A stretch of DNA of 39,991 nucleotides from positions 1-39,991 of IMG/VR virus record IMGVR_UViG_3300034101_001295; one strand, given 5' to 3'. Origin of the DNA: a virus. The notes under the pieces were generated by a model. That model had not been told where the DNA came from, did not search any database, and saw only the letters and a list, made by a program, of their open reading frames with translations. This document shows, piece by piece, positions 6,856 to 13,381 of this stretch (position 1 is its first letter; every line of letters begins with the position of its first letter). Position numbers and translations under genes: made by a program.

Positions 6856-6884
6856 AGTAAATCACGCCGCGTGATGATTGTCAA
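6856..6884 (-). promoter_or_regulatory. Leftward early promoter (PL-like)
   Basis: On the minus strand TTGACA (6884-6879) and TTTACT (6861-6856) are separated by 17 bases. The spacer contains a perfect repressor palindrome three bases after the -35 box, and a second operator overlaps the -35 from upstream. Transcription would start near 6850 and read the gene at 6825. The perfect -35 and operator placement make this a strong prediction. Confidence 0.75.
6861..6875. promoter_or_regulatory. Operator OL1, ATCACGCCGCGTGAT
   Basis: Perfect 6-base arms ATCACG and CGTGAT with a 3-base centre, inside the spacer of the leftward promoter. The same palindrome occurs at the rightward promoter (7685-7699), so one repressor probably controls both. 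Confidence 0.8.
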
Positions 6885-6897
6885 CACGCATCGTGAT
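6883..6897. promoter_or_regulatory. Operator OL2, AACACGCATCGTGAT
   Basis: One mismatch from ATCACG-N3-CGTGAT. Its centre is 22 bases (about two helical turns) from the centre of OL1, and it overlaps the -35 box. The spacing would let two repressor dimers bind side by side on the same DNA face. Confidence 0.7.
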
Positions 6898-6943
6898 TAT
6901 TTTTTGCAGCAGTCTGCCTGCATGGCATACGACTTAATGCAAA

Positions 6944-7114
6944 TTAATCTCTGGGGAAGGGAATGACAGACCCGCCGTTAGCGTCGTCGGCAGAGATTTC
7001 GGGTGCAGCCATTTCGAGAATGACTTCAAGCGCGATGTCGCGTTGACCAGCTGGTAGCGTGCGCAGGGCAGTGACAAGGCGTACCTCGTCATCCGTCAGT
7101 GCCAGTGACCGCAT
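6944..7114 (-). CDS. 56-residue protein downstream of the repressor
   Basis: A short frame starts at ATG 7114 behind AGGAAGGAAG. It reads MRSLALTDDEVRLVTALRTL, continues with PAGQRDIALEVILEMAAPEI and ends VIPFPRD. The LTDDEVRLVTALRTLP pattern looks like a compact helical protein. It follows the repressor in the same direction and ends just before the operators of the leftward promoter. It could be an immunity accessory or antirepressor; no family is recognised. TATAGT (7169-7164) could be its own -10. Confidence 0.55.
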   Translation of the reverse strand: MRSLALTDDEVRLVTALRTLPAGQRDIALEVILEMAAPEISADDANGGSVIPFPRD

Positions 7115-7177
7115 CGTGTGCTTCCTTCCTCTGTGTTCTTTTGTAATCGAGGCAGAAGAAGCAACTATACAAGCGGA

Positions 7178-7216
7178 AAGACTTGCGCGTAAGTCTTACT
7201 CAAGACGTAAATCTTG
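7178..7216. repeat. Cluster of AAGACTT-type half-sites between repressor and 56-residue ORF
   Basis: AAGACTT-N6-AAGTCTT (7178-7197) is a perfect inverted repeat. CAAGA-N6-TCTTG (7201-7216) follows, and GTCTT-N4-AAGAC (7193-7206) links them. The half-sites are about one helical turn apart. The sequence differs from the ATCACG operators. Read on the minus strand the stem is not followed by a T-run, so a protein-binding site is more likely than an intrinsic terminator. Confidence 0.6.
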
Positions 7217-7220
7217 CCGA

Positions 7221-7607
7221 CTATTTCGTATCGTGGTCTTTATTAGCGCCGGTGGAAACTTCGTTAAGATTCGGGCGCTTAGATCGACGTGGGCGTTTCG
7301 ACACTTTGACGATAGCTCGGAACACTTCCTTGCTGTCCGTGTTGGACAAACGCCATGCCTGTATCAGTTCGGCCTCGTCCTGGGATAGCCCAATCGAGCC
7401 GAAGGCCAGTTCTTCAGGAGGAAGCCCCAGGGCTTGCGCCATCAGAATGATGTCTCCCAGGGTCGGCTCGCGGCTGTTCGCCTCGTAGTTGGCGATACGT
7501 GACTGCGCAGGGCCATTGTCCGTGACCCATCCGCACGCCTCGGCCAGTTCTGGCTGATTCATCCCGGCCACGTAGCGGGCTTGTTTGAGTCGATCCCCAA
7601 AGCTCAT
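7221..7607 (-). CDS. cI: Lambda-type prophage repressor (HTH, no peptidase domain)
   Basis: This 128-residue protein starts at ATG 7607 (MSFGDRLKQARYVAGMNQPE) and holds an XRE/HTH_3 domain over about residues 3-68, with the helix-turn-helix around LAEACGWV to SRIANYEANSREPTLG. The remainder is short and basic. There is no S24/LexA-type autoprotease domain, so induction should not rely on RecA-triggered self-cleavage. It lies between the two operator clusters and is divergent from the Cro-like gene, the classical immunity layout. The frame continues upstream to 7682, but that would cross the intergenic control region. Confidence 0.85.
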   Translation of the reverse strand: MSFGDRLKQARYVAGMNQPELAEACGWVTDNGPAQSRIANYEANSREPTLGDIILMAQALGLPPEELAFGSIGLSQDEAELIQAWRLSNTDSKEVFRAIVKVSKRPRRSKRPNLNEVSTGANKDHDTK

Positions 7608-7632
7608 CTGTTTACCTTTTTTTGCACTCAGT

Positions 7633-7663
7633 CTTATAACCTGCGCGCCTCCATTCGATCCAA
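7633..7663 (-). promoter_or_regulatory. Possible repressor maintenance promoter
   Basis: On the minus strand TTGGAT (7663-7658) and TATAAG (7638-7633) are 19 bases apart and would start transcription about 20 bases before the repressor ATG. The -35 and spacing are imperfect, as expected of an activated promoter. No operator overlaps it, so how it would be controlled is unclear. Confidence 0.3.
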
Positions 7664-7675
7664 CAACAAAAGGTC

Positions 7676-7706
7676 TTGACATAAATCACGATGCGTGATG
7701 TAGAAT
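7676..7706 (+). promoter_or_regulatory. Rightward early promoter (PR-like)
   Basis: TTGACA (7676-7681) is followed by three bases and the operator, as at the leftward promoter. The -10 is either TGTAGA at 7699-7704 (17-base spacer) or, by better match, TAGAAT at 7701-7706 (19-base spacer). Either choice puts the transcript start at about 7711-7714, on or just before the Cro-like start codon. Confidence 0.7.
7685..7699. promoter_or_regulatory. Operator OR, ATCACGATGCGTGAT
   Basis: Perfect ATCACG-N3-CGTGAT palindrome in the spacer of the rightward promoter, at the same offset from TTGACA as OL1. No second copy is visible at this promoter. Confidence 0.8.
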
Positions 7707-7713
7707 GCGAAGC

Positions 7714-7956
7714 ATGGACGCATTACTACGAGCTATTGAAATTGCCGGCGGGGTTACCAGACTCGCCGACGCCCTTGACGTTAGTCAATCAACCGTCTCC
7801 ATGTGGCTGCTGCGAAAGAGCATTCCTCCCATCCGCGCCATCCAGATAGAACATGCGACGAATGGTCGCGTGAAAAGAAGTGAACTTTGCCCGCATTTAT
7901 TCGCAGAGGCGAAGAAGGCAAAGCGCAAGCCCGCCGACAAGCGAGCCGCAGCATGA
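7714..7956 (+). CDS. cro: Cro-like (YdaS-type) helix-turn-helix protein
   Basis: From ATG 7714 the 80-residue protein reads MDALLRAIEIAGGVTRLADA. Its helix-turn-helix LADALDVSQSTVSMWLLRKS is followed by IPPIRAIQIEHATNGRVKRSELCPHLF, the pattern of YdaS/Cro-type phage regulators. A basic tail ends the protein. It is the first rightward gene, divergent from the repressor. The upstream ATG at 7705 would lie inside the promoter -10, so 7714 is preferred. There is no ribosome site, and the message is probably leaderless or nearly so. Confidence 0.85.
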   Translation: MDALLRAIEIAGGVTRLADALDVSQSTVSMWLLRKSIPPIRAIQIEHATNGRVKRSELCPHLFAEAKKAKRKPADKRAAA

Positions 7957-8016
7957 CTCCCTCCCGCCACGCAGCGCAGTGCTCCCACCTCCTCCGGGTT
8001 GCGCGTGGCGGTTTTA

Positions 8017-8041
8017 CCGGGCTTCGGTCCGGCTTTTTCTT
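8017..8041 (+). terminator. Intrinsic terminator with UUCG tetraloop after cro
   Basis: CCGGGC (8017-8022), the loop TTCG and GTCCGG (8027-8032) form a six-pair stem, one pair being G-T, closed by C-G on a UUCG tetraloop. CTTTTTCTT follows. It would stop rightward early transcripts about 60 bases after cro, so downstream early genes may need antitermination or read-through. The flanking 7957-8171 region shows no convincing gene. Confidence 0.8.
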
Positions 8042-8171
8042 CAGCGTTGGACGCGAGACGCGGCCTGCCTCCGGTGGAATGGTCGGCCCAATCCCTACAT
8101 GGTGGGCACCCCCTGCACCCGGCAGGCATCGCGCTCGTCCGGGCATCCTCTCATTCTGAGTTGAAAACGAC

Positions 8172-8348
8172 ATGTACGCAGATCCTAAACGCATACGTAA
8201 GAACGTCGTGAAAGTGTGCCTTGACGACTACGAGTCGGAAGTTATCGACCGTCTCGTTCGTGAGTCCGGTGGACAACGCCAGACCGTGCTTTACGAACTG
8301 CTGAAGAAGGCCATTAAGCGCATGCAGTCTGACACGCCGGTTGCCTAA
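8172..8348 (+). CDS. 58-residue ribbon-helix-helix-type protein
   Basis: The protein starts MYADPKRIRKNVVKVCLDDY, with an alternating N-terminal strand (NVVKVCLDDYE). Two helices follow (SEVIDRLVRESGG, then QRQTVLYELLKKAIKRM), the fold pattern of Arc/CopG/MetJ DNA-binding proteins. It is the first gene after the early terminator and is probably an early transcriptional regulator. No strong Shine-Dalgarno precedes it. Confidence 0.65.
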   Translation: MYADPKRIRKNVVKVCLDDYESEVIDRLVRESGGQRQTVLYELLKKAIKRMQSDTPVA

Positions 8349-8398
8349 GACGAAGGTCCACACGATTCCTTTTAGCAGCCCTTTTAAGGCCCTCAAAA

Positions 8399-8554
8399 AT
8401 GCCTGACGAGTCCGTACCCATGGACAGCAACATGATCGAAGTCATCGAGTCATTGCGGGTTAAGTACCAGATGCTCCCGACCGAGGATGTGATCCGCACG
8501 CTTCTCGGCGCAGCTATCGAGCAGGAGCGCGGGGCAGGGGAGGCGTCGGAATGA
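8399..8554 (+). CDS. 51-residue acidic helical protein
   Basis: The protein reads MPDESVPMDSNMIEVIESLR, then VKYQMLPTEDVIRTLLGAAI and an acidic end. It starts at ATG 8399; an alternative in-frame ATG at 8420 lacks a better ribosome site. Its stop overlaps the next ATG as ATGA, which supports it as a real gene. No family is recognised. Confidence 0.55.
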   Translation: MPDESVPMDSNMIEVIESLRVKYQMLPTEDVIRTLLGAAIEQERGAGEASE

Positions 8555-8808
8555 CCGCAGCCAGAGCCAAATACCACAGCGCAGAAACCCGAGCCACTGC
8601 GATGCGAATGCACCAGTCGGGCCTCGCACCGTCAGCGATTGCGGCGCAACTGAACATCCCACGCAAGACCGTCCAGCATTGGGTATACGCCAAAGCAGAG
8701 GAGGACGAAAAGCGCGAGGTGGTGGTGAAGCGCAAGACCAAGTCCGGGTCGGGGGTGATTACGCCGCCCCCGTTTCGACGTGGCTCAGTTTGGGGCGCAG
8801 GCTGGTGA
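8551..8808 (+). CDS. Small homeodomain-like HTH protein
   Basis: This 85-residue protein carries a compact helix-turn-helix, ATAMRMHQSGLAPSAIAAQL then NIPRKTVQHWV, typical of transposase/NinH-like DNA-binding modules. A Lys-rich linker follows. It is linked on both sides by 4-base overlaps (ATGA before, GTGA after). Likely an early regulator. Its DNA target is unknown. Confidence 0.65.
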   Translation: MTAARAKYHSAETRATAMRMHQSGLAPSAIAAQLNIPRKTVQHWVYAKAEEDEKREVVVKRKTKSGSGVITPPPFRRGSVWGAGW

Positions 8809-9386
8809 TAGCCGCTCTTTACGTGCAGACGAACGGCTGTTACTACGGCATCGATGACGTGGACCCGTGGGACATCGAACGCGATGCTCGGCTGTACGCT
8901 GGACCGTGGTCGGTGGTGGCGCATCCTCCGTGTGACAGATGGCATCAGCTTTCCGCCGTGAATCATGCGCGATGGGGCTGGGAGATTAACGAGGACGGCG
9001 GTTGCTTCGCGGCTGCGTTGGCTGCTGTCAGAAATTACGGCGGCGTGCTGGAGCACCCGGCATTCACCCGGGCATTCTCACATCATGGTTTGCCCGCGCC
9101 ATATCCCGGCGCATGGCAATACACCTTAGACGGCGATTGGGTAACAGAGGTCAATCAGGCCGCATATGGGCACCGTGCGACCAAGCGGACATGGCTGCTG
9201 TATCACGGCGAAGAATTGCCGCCTGCGTTGAATTGGACACCGGCGCGAGGTTCGCACCAGATCGGCAACTTCGACCAGACCCTGCCGATTTTGCCGAAAG
9301 CTGAAACCTCCGCCACGCCTCCCGCCTTCCGCGACTTGCTGCTATCCATTGCACGTTCGGCAATCGTCAACCAGGTGGCTGCATGA
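8805..9386 (+). CDS. Conserved-type phage protein with AHPPCDRW motif
   Basis: A 193-residue protein starting at GTG 8805, overlapping the upstream stop as GTGA. It opens with a strand motif (ALYVQTNGCYYGIDDVDPWD), then GPWSVVAHPPCDRWHQL and GGVLEHPAFTRAF, and later RATKRTWLLYHGE. The VAHPPC-x-RW and EHP pattern is shared by a protein family found in many phages whose function I cannot name. HPPC superficially recalls the PPY/PPC loop of DNA methyltransferases, but no SAM-binding motif is seen. Confidence 0.65.
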   Translation: MIAALYVQTNGCYYGIDDVDPWDIERDARLYAGPWSVVAHPPCDRWHQLSAVNHARWGWEINEDGGCFAAALAAVRNYGGVLEHPAFTRAFSHHGLPAPYPGAWQYTLDGDWVTEVNQAAYGHRATKRTWLLYHGEELPPALNWTPARGSHQIGNFDQTLPILPKAETSATPPAFRDLLLSIARSAIVNQVAA

Positions 9387-9694
9387 GAAAACACGACTGC
9401 TTCTGCCAAATCCATCGCGTCTGGTATGCGCAGGACTGCCCACCCTGCGTCGCTGAAGCACAGGCCCGCGCCACGGTGATCTACATCGACGGCGAACCGC
9501 ACAAGCCCGCAGACGTGCTGAGGCGTGCTCGCAGAGTCAGCGGTATGTCACAGAACGCGGTCGCGAAGTCGGCGCATATCGCGTGGGCGCAGGTAAGCAA
9601 GTGGGAGACGGGGGTCGTCACGCCGATGCTGCCGTTGTGGATCAGGGCGATGGCGGCTTGCGGCTATCGGGTCACGGTCGAGAAAATCAAATGA
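9383..9694 (+). CDS. XRE-type HTH protein with N-terminal Cys/His cluster
   Basis: This 103-residue protein has two parts. An N-terminal cluster (CFCQIHRVWYAQDCPPC) could bind zinc. A helix-turn-helix domain follows over about residues 40-100 (ADVLRRARRVSGMSQNAVAK, then IAWAQVSKWETGVVTPMLPL). It overlaps both neighbours by ATGA. The combination suggests a DNA-binding regulator of early or replication genes. The exact role is unknown. Confidence 0.7.
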   Translation: MRKHDCFCQIHRVWYAQDCPPCVAEAQARATVIYIDGEPHKPADVLRRARRVSGMSQNAVAKSAHIAWAQVSKWETGVVTPMLPLWIRAMAACGYRVTVEKIK

Positions 9695-9912
9695 CGCTCC
9701 CGCTCAGCCCACGCCAGCGCGATGTCATGCGCGAACTGCTCAACGGCTGCTGCATCGAGGCGGTGGCGGCGCGGCTTGGCATCGCAGAGGGTACGGCCAA
9801 GTTTCACCGGCATGAACTCTACACGCGCCTGGGCGTGAACTCGCAGGCCGCGCTCATGAGCCGCTACATGGCCGTCACGGACGAGGCCAGGAGGCTGATC
9901 GATGGCGCGTAG
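9691..9912 (+). CDS. LuxR/GerE-type HTH protein
   Basis: A 73-residue protein made almost entirely of one helix-turn-helix domain: MTLPLSPRQRDVMRELLNGC, then IEAVAARLGIAEGTAKFHRH and ELYTRLGVNSQAALMSRY, matching LuxR C-terminal domains (LSPRE, then GTVKxH). No sensor domain is present. ATG 9691 overlaps the previous stop as ATGA, and the end overlaps the nuclease gene by 11 bases. It could activate late or replication transcription. Confidence 0.75.
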   Translation: MTLPLSPRQRDVMRELLNGCCIEAVAARLGIAEGTAKFHRHELYTRLGVNSQAALMSRYMAVTDEARRLIDGA

Positions 9913-10387
9913 GCCGACGTTTAAGCCATCCCTCGCCGAGACGAAGCGGCAGAACCAGCAGGCGCTCGACTGGATGCGTGTAGCGTCCTACCGCGAGGAT
10001 GCGCCGCGAATCGACGTGGGGGCGCGGGAGAAGCGCGCGGCTCCGGTACGCAGCACGCAACCGCTCGAGCGCGACATACAGAAAGCCATCCGGCAACTGC
10101 TCCGGGTGCATCCGCTGGTCGCGTGGCACGGTCGGATCAATCGCGGCGCGGTGCAGGACGCGCACGGCAACTACGTCGCGTTCAACGACATCAAGGGCTG
10201 CTCGGATCTCATCGGCATGCTCAAGACCGGGCACTGGTTGGCCATCGAAGTGAAACGACCGGGCAACGTGCCGACCGAGGACCAGCAGGAATTTCTCGAC
10301 GTGGTTGCGCTTAATGGTGGTCTAGCGTTTTGGGCCGATAGCGTCGATACGGTGGCGAAGCGGTTGGCGGATTGGGCGTTGCGATGA
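9902..10387 (+). CDS. VRR-NUC-type nuclease
   Basis: This 161-residue protein has the VRR-NUC restriction-like fold signature: Glu56 in the first helix (ERDIQKAIRQLLRVH), KGCSD with Asp102, IEVK with Glu116 and Lys118, and a Gln pair in PTEDQQEFLD. VRR-NUC proteins cut branched or other structured DNA. Phage members are often replication- or recombination-linked and sit near primase/helicase genes, as here. The final ADWALR overlaps the next start as ATGA. Confidence 0.85.
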   Translation: MARRPTFKPSLAETKRQNQQALDWMRVASYREDAPRIDVGAREKRAAPVRSTQPLERDIQKAIRQLLRVHPLVAWHGRINRGAVQDAHGNYVAFNDIKGCSDLIGMLKTGHWLAIEVKRPGNVPTEDQQEFLDVVALNGGLAFWADSVDTVAKRLADWALR

Positions 10388-10941
10388 CATTGCACATCGT
10401 CAAGAAGTGGCAACCCTCGAGCGTACCTGGATCGTACTTCAAGCCGGAGGCGCCCGAGGATCACAACGTCGAGATCATCTGCGCCGGGTTGGCGAAGCGC
10501 GCGATTCCGCATGAGAAGGAAGTGTGGCTCGAGAGTGCCACCGGCAACAACGGCCGAATCGACATCGTCGCCGACTTCAACGGCAACCTGTACGGGTGGG
10601 AGGTCAAGCAATACATCCTGGGCGGGCCGAAGCTGATCGCCGATGGGATTGCGCAGTCCGCCGATTACGCTCGAGCAGAGATCGCCTCCGGCACATGGCA
10701 GGGTCGCCGGTTGGATTTCGTATTCGTGGGGCCGACGCCGAATGTCAACGTGACGGATTATGGATTCGTCCATGCGGACATGCTCTCGAGGTACACCGCG
10801 CCGCTCGGTGTAGGCACATTCGATCAACAGATGTGCGTCTACGCATTCGGGACCGAAGCAATCAAGTTCAATCAGGACGGATACCGATTTTGCTTCAACT
10901 TCGACCGCATCAAGAAACACAAAAGAGAATTTCGCCGATGA
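10384..10941 (+). CDS. Putative PD-(D/E)XK nuclease
   Basis: From ATG 10384 (ATGA overlap) the 185-residue protein has GRIDIVADFNGNLYGWEVKQY. This places Asp60, Glu73 and Lys75 in the spacing of a PD-(D/E)XK active site, with a nearby Glu30 in a preceding helix (HNVEIICAGLAKR). The rest is unassigned. It follows a VRR-NUC gene and precedes the primase-helicase with a 4-base overlap, so a replication or recombination role is likely. Confidence 0.65.
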   Translation: MTLHIVKKWQPSSVPGSYFKPEAPEDHNVEIICAGLAKRAIPHEKEVWLESATGNNGRIDIVADFNGNLYGWEVKQYILGGPKLIADGIAQSADYARAEIASGTWQGRRLDFVFVGPTPNVNVTDYGFVHADMLSRYTAPLGVGTFDQQMCVYAFGTEAIKFNQDGYRFCFNFDRIKKHKREFRR

Positions 10942-13058
10942 CCCGGTTCGCAGACATTGCCGGGGCGCTCGTGGCCTCCGGGTATCGGCCGATTCCGATC
11001 AAACCGAACGACAAGGCGCCGGCCGTCGCCGCGTGGACGCAGTACCAATACTGCGAGGCCGATAACGCTCGGTACCGTGCCTGCGGCGTCGGCCTGCTCT
11101 GCGGCGAGCTTCGCGCCATCGACATCGATGTTCGCAACGAGCAAGTCAGCGCGCGGATAGAAGCGCTGGCCAAGTCGATGCTCAACATCGACGGCAAGGC
11201 ACCGCGGCGTATCGGGCAGTGGCCGAAGACGCTGCTGATGGTGCGCAGCGATGACGGGCCGAAGATGTCCACCGCACCGTACCGGCTCGAGTCCGAAATG
11301 CTCGACGACAAGCCGCACAAGGTCGAGATCCTGGGCGCGGGTCAACAGTTCGTCGCCTACGGCACGCACCCCGACACCGGCAAGGAATACGTATGGAACG
11401 GTGCAGGCGATCCGACGACGGTGTCGTTCGACTCGTTGCCCTACGTCGACCCGGCCGAACTCCATGCATTCCTAAGCGCAGCCGAGCAGATCCTGAGTGA
11501 GTACGGTACACGGTGCGGCAAACTCGGCCGCGACGAGTACGGGTCACTGAATCACGCAAGCGGCGAACTCACGGGCGACTATCTGACGATCGCATCCGCG
11601 ATTCGGCACGTCCCGAACGCGGACCTGTCTCGAGACGACTGGATCATCATGGGCATGGCGATCAAGGGTGCGCTCGGCGAGCAGGGCCGATCCCTCTGGC
11701 TCGAGTGGTCACGCTCTAGCAGCAAGTCGGGCGCATCGGGTAAGGCAGACAGCCCGGATCGGGCGTGGGAGTCATTCAAGCCTACCAAGATCGGCGCCGG
11801 TACCATCTACTACGAGGCGAAGCGCAATGGGTGGAAGCGCCCGGTTGCTGAGTTGCCTGATGTGCCCGAGCATCTGAACGAAGCGCCACCGCTCGAGGCG
11901 TACGCACAGGCATCGCCGGCGCCTGCGCATGACGAGATAGAGCCAGACGACAAACCACCGCTCGCAGACCTTCCTGCCTCGAGACTGCTCGACCTGAAGC
12001 ACCTACAGTCGATCGACCCGCCCCCGTTTGAGTGGTGGGTGCCGGGTTGGCTGTCACCGCACCCCACGCTATTGTCGGGCCGCGGCGGCATCGGGAAGTC
12101 ACTGCTGGCCATGCAGATCGCCGCGGGGTGCGCAGCCGGCAAGCCCATCATCGGACGGGCAGCGCGGCCGCTCCGGGTGCTGTATTGGGCCTGCGAGGAC
12201 GATCGGGACGAACTGCACCGCCGCCTACACTCGATATCTGCATCACTCGGGCGACCGCTCGATACGCTGGCAGACAATCTCTACATCGACGCCCGGCTCG
12301 GCCTGGACAACACCATCCTCGCCACGGCCTACGGCCGACCGGCATGGACACCGACAGTCGAGATCCTGCGCCAGCAACTCAACGACCTGCACATCGACCT
12401 ACTGATTCTGGACAACCTCGCGCACGTATTTGCCGCCAGCGAGAACGACCGCGCCGCGGTGACGATGTTCGCCGCGGGGCTGTGCGGGCTGATCCTCGAC
12501 CGGCCGTGGTGCCCGATGCTGATCGGTCACGTCGCCAAGTCCCAGGGCAGCGAATACGCCGGCTCTACAGCCTGGGAGAACGCTGTCCGCATGCGCTGGT
12601 TCCTGGGCCGGCAACTGCCCGACGCGCAAGAGGACGAGTCCGAAGAAGCCGGCGACATGCGCGTTTTAGCCAAGCGCAAATCCAACTACAGCGCCGACGA
12701 CGTGATGCGGTTGCGGGTTGGTGATCGCGTCTTCCACGTCGAAGAAGACCGCCAGGACGGCGGTACCGTGGTCGGGGCGCTGCGAGAGCAGGCAGTGCGC
12801 AAGGTCGTGCTCGAGGGGCTACAGGCTCTGCGCTCAAGAGGTATCGAGTCGATCGAACAGTACGGGAAGAACTATCTAGTGGCCAACCTGATGCGCTACC
12901 AGCTTGCCCAAGGCCACGACAAGCGCACGCTCGAGCGCGGCATGCGGCAGCTACTCATGTCGGGGAATATCCGCCGCGAAGTGGTCGGCAAGAAGGCCAA
13001 CCGGATGCCGAAAGAGGGGCTAATTGTGATCGATTCCGCATCGCAACAAGGGGAATAA
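10938..13058 (+). CDS. Bifunctional primase-helicase (prim-pol, PriCT, RecA-type ATPase)
   Basis: This 706-residue replication protein starts at ATG 10938. Residues 1-190 resemble a prim-pol domain (GYRPIPIKPNDKAPAV; metal-binding pair in IDIDV at Asp62 and Asp64). Residues about 205-300 resemble a PriCT region (DDWIIMGMAIKG to AGTIYYEAKRNGW). A RecA-like ATPase follows, with Walker A GRGGIGKS at 381-388 and Walker B LLILD at 488-492, like AAA_25/RepA-type helicases. A C-terminal winged-helix-like part is possible. It would prime and unwind the phage origin. No separate DNA polymerase is encoded, so host polymerase is presumably used. Confidence 0.88.
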   Translation: MTRFADIAGALVASGYRPIPIKPNDKAPAVAAWTQYQYCEADNARYRACGVGLLCGELRAIDIDVRNEQVSARIEALAKSMLNIDGKAPRRIGQWPKTLLMVRSDDGPKMSTAPYRLESEMLDDKPHKVEILGAGQQFVAYGTHPDTGKEYVWNGAGDPTTVSFDSLPYVDPAELHAFLSAAEQILSEYGTRCGKLGRDEYGSLNHASGELTGDYLTIASAIRHVPNADLSRDDWIIMGMAIKGALGEQGRSLWLEWSRSSSKSGASGKADSPDRAWESFKPTKIGAGTIYYEAKRNGWKRPVAELPDVPEHLNEAPPLEAYAQASPAPAHDEIEPDDKPPLADLPASRLLDLKHLQSIDPPPFEWWVPGWLSPHPTLLSGRGGIGKSLLAMQIAAGCAAGKPIIGRAARPLRVLYWACEDDRDELHRRLHSISASLGRPLDTLADNLYIDARLGLDNTILATAYGRPAWTPTVEILRQQLNDLHIDLLILDNLAHVFAASENDRAAVTMFAAGLCGLILDRPWCPMLIGHVAKSQGSEYAGSTAWENAVRMRWFLGRQLPDAQEDESEEAGDMRVLAKRKSNYSADDVMRLRVGDRVFHVEEDRQDGGTVVGALREQAVRKVVLEGLQALRSRGIESIEQYGKNYLVANLMRYQLAQGHDKRTLERGMRQLLMSGNIRREVVGKKANRMPKEGLIVIDSASQQGE

Positions 13059-13060
13059 AA

Positions 13061-13381
13061 GTGCTAACACCATCTGCTACCACCACTAAAGAAAATGCTA
13101 ACACCGCTCCGAACTGTCTGCTTGCTTCTACCACCCCCGGTTACACCGGGGGGATGGTAGCAGCAGAGCAGGCAGGGGGTGGTGATAGCAGCAGGGGTAA
13201 GAGCAGAGCACGTACGTCGCTCATCGAGCGCATGACCGCCGAAGCCCAAGCCGCCAGGGACGCATTCGATCACGGCACGGTCAAGGTCGACGGCAAGACC
13301 TACCGGATGCGCGAGGATTGGGAAGCCGTGATGGACCGGGCGGCGGTGAAGTTTGGACAACGCAAGGAGGGAACGAAATGA
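13061..13381 (+). CDS. Small protein of unknown function, GTG start
   Basis: A 106-residue frame from GTG 13061, two bases after the helicase stop. The first 50 residues are Thr/Ser/Gly-rich and low in complexity. The conserved-looking part is RTSLIERMTAEAQAARDAFD, then HGTVKVDGKTYRMREDWEAV. An alternative ATG at 13154 would remove most of the odd N-terminus. The stop overlaps the next ATG as ATGA. The DNA at 13130-13195 is rich in GGGG and CCCC runs. Confidence 0.55.
   Translation: MLTPSATTTKENANTAPNCLLASTTPGYTGGMVAAEQAGGGDSSRGKSRARTSLIERMTAEAQAARDAFDHGTVKVDGKTYRMREDWEAVMDRAAVKFGQRKEGTK

Noticed and set aside
7880-8211. Overlapping 70- to 94-codon plus-strand frames after cro
   Set aside because: They run through a clear intrinsic terminator, have Arg/Pro/Ser-rich low-complexity products, and lack ribosome sites. 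The region is better read as non-coding.
12032-12724. 230-codon alternate frame inside the primase-helicase
   Set aside because: It overlaps the Walker A and B part of the helicase, and its product is Arg/Gly/His-rich without any recognisable feature.
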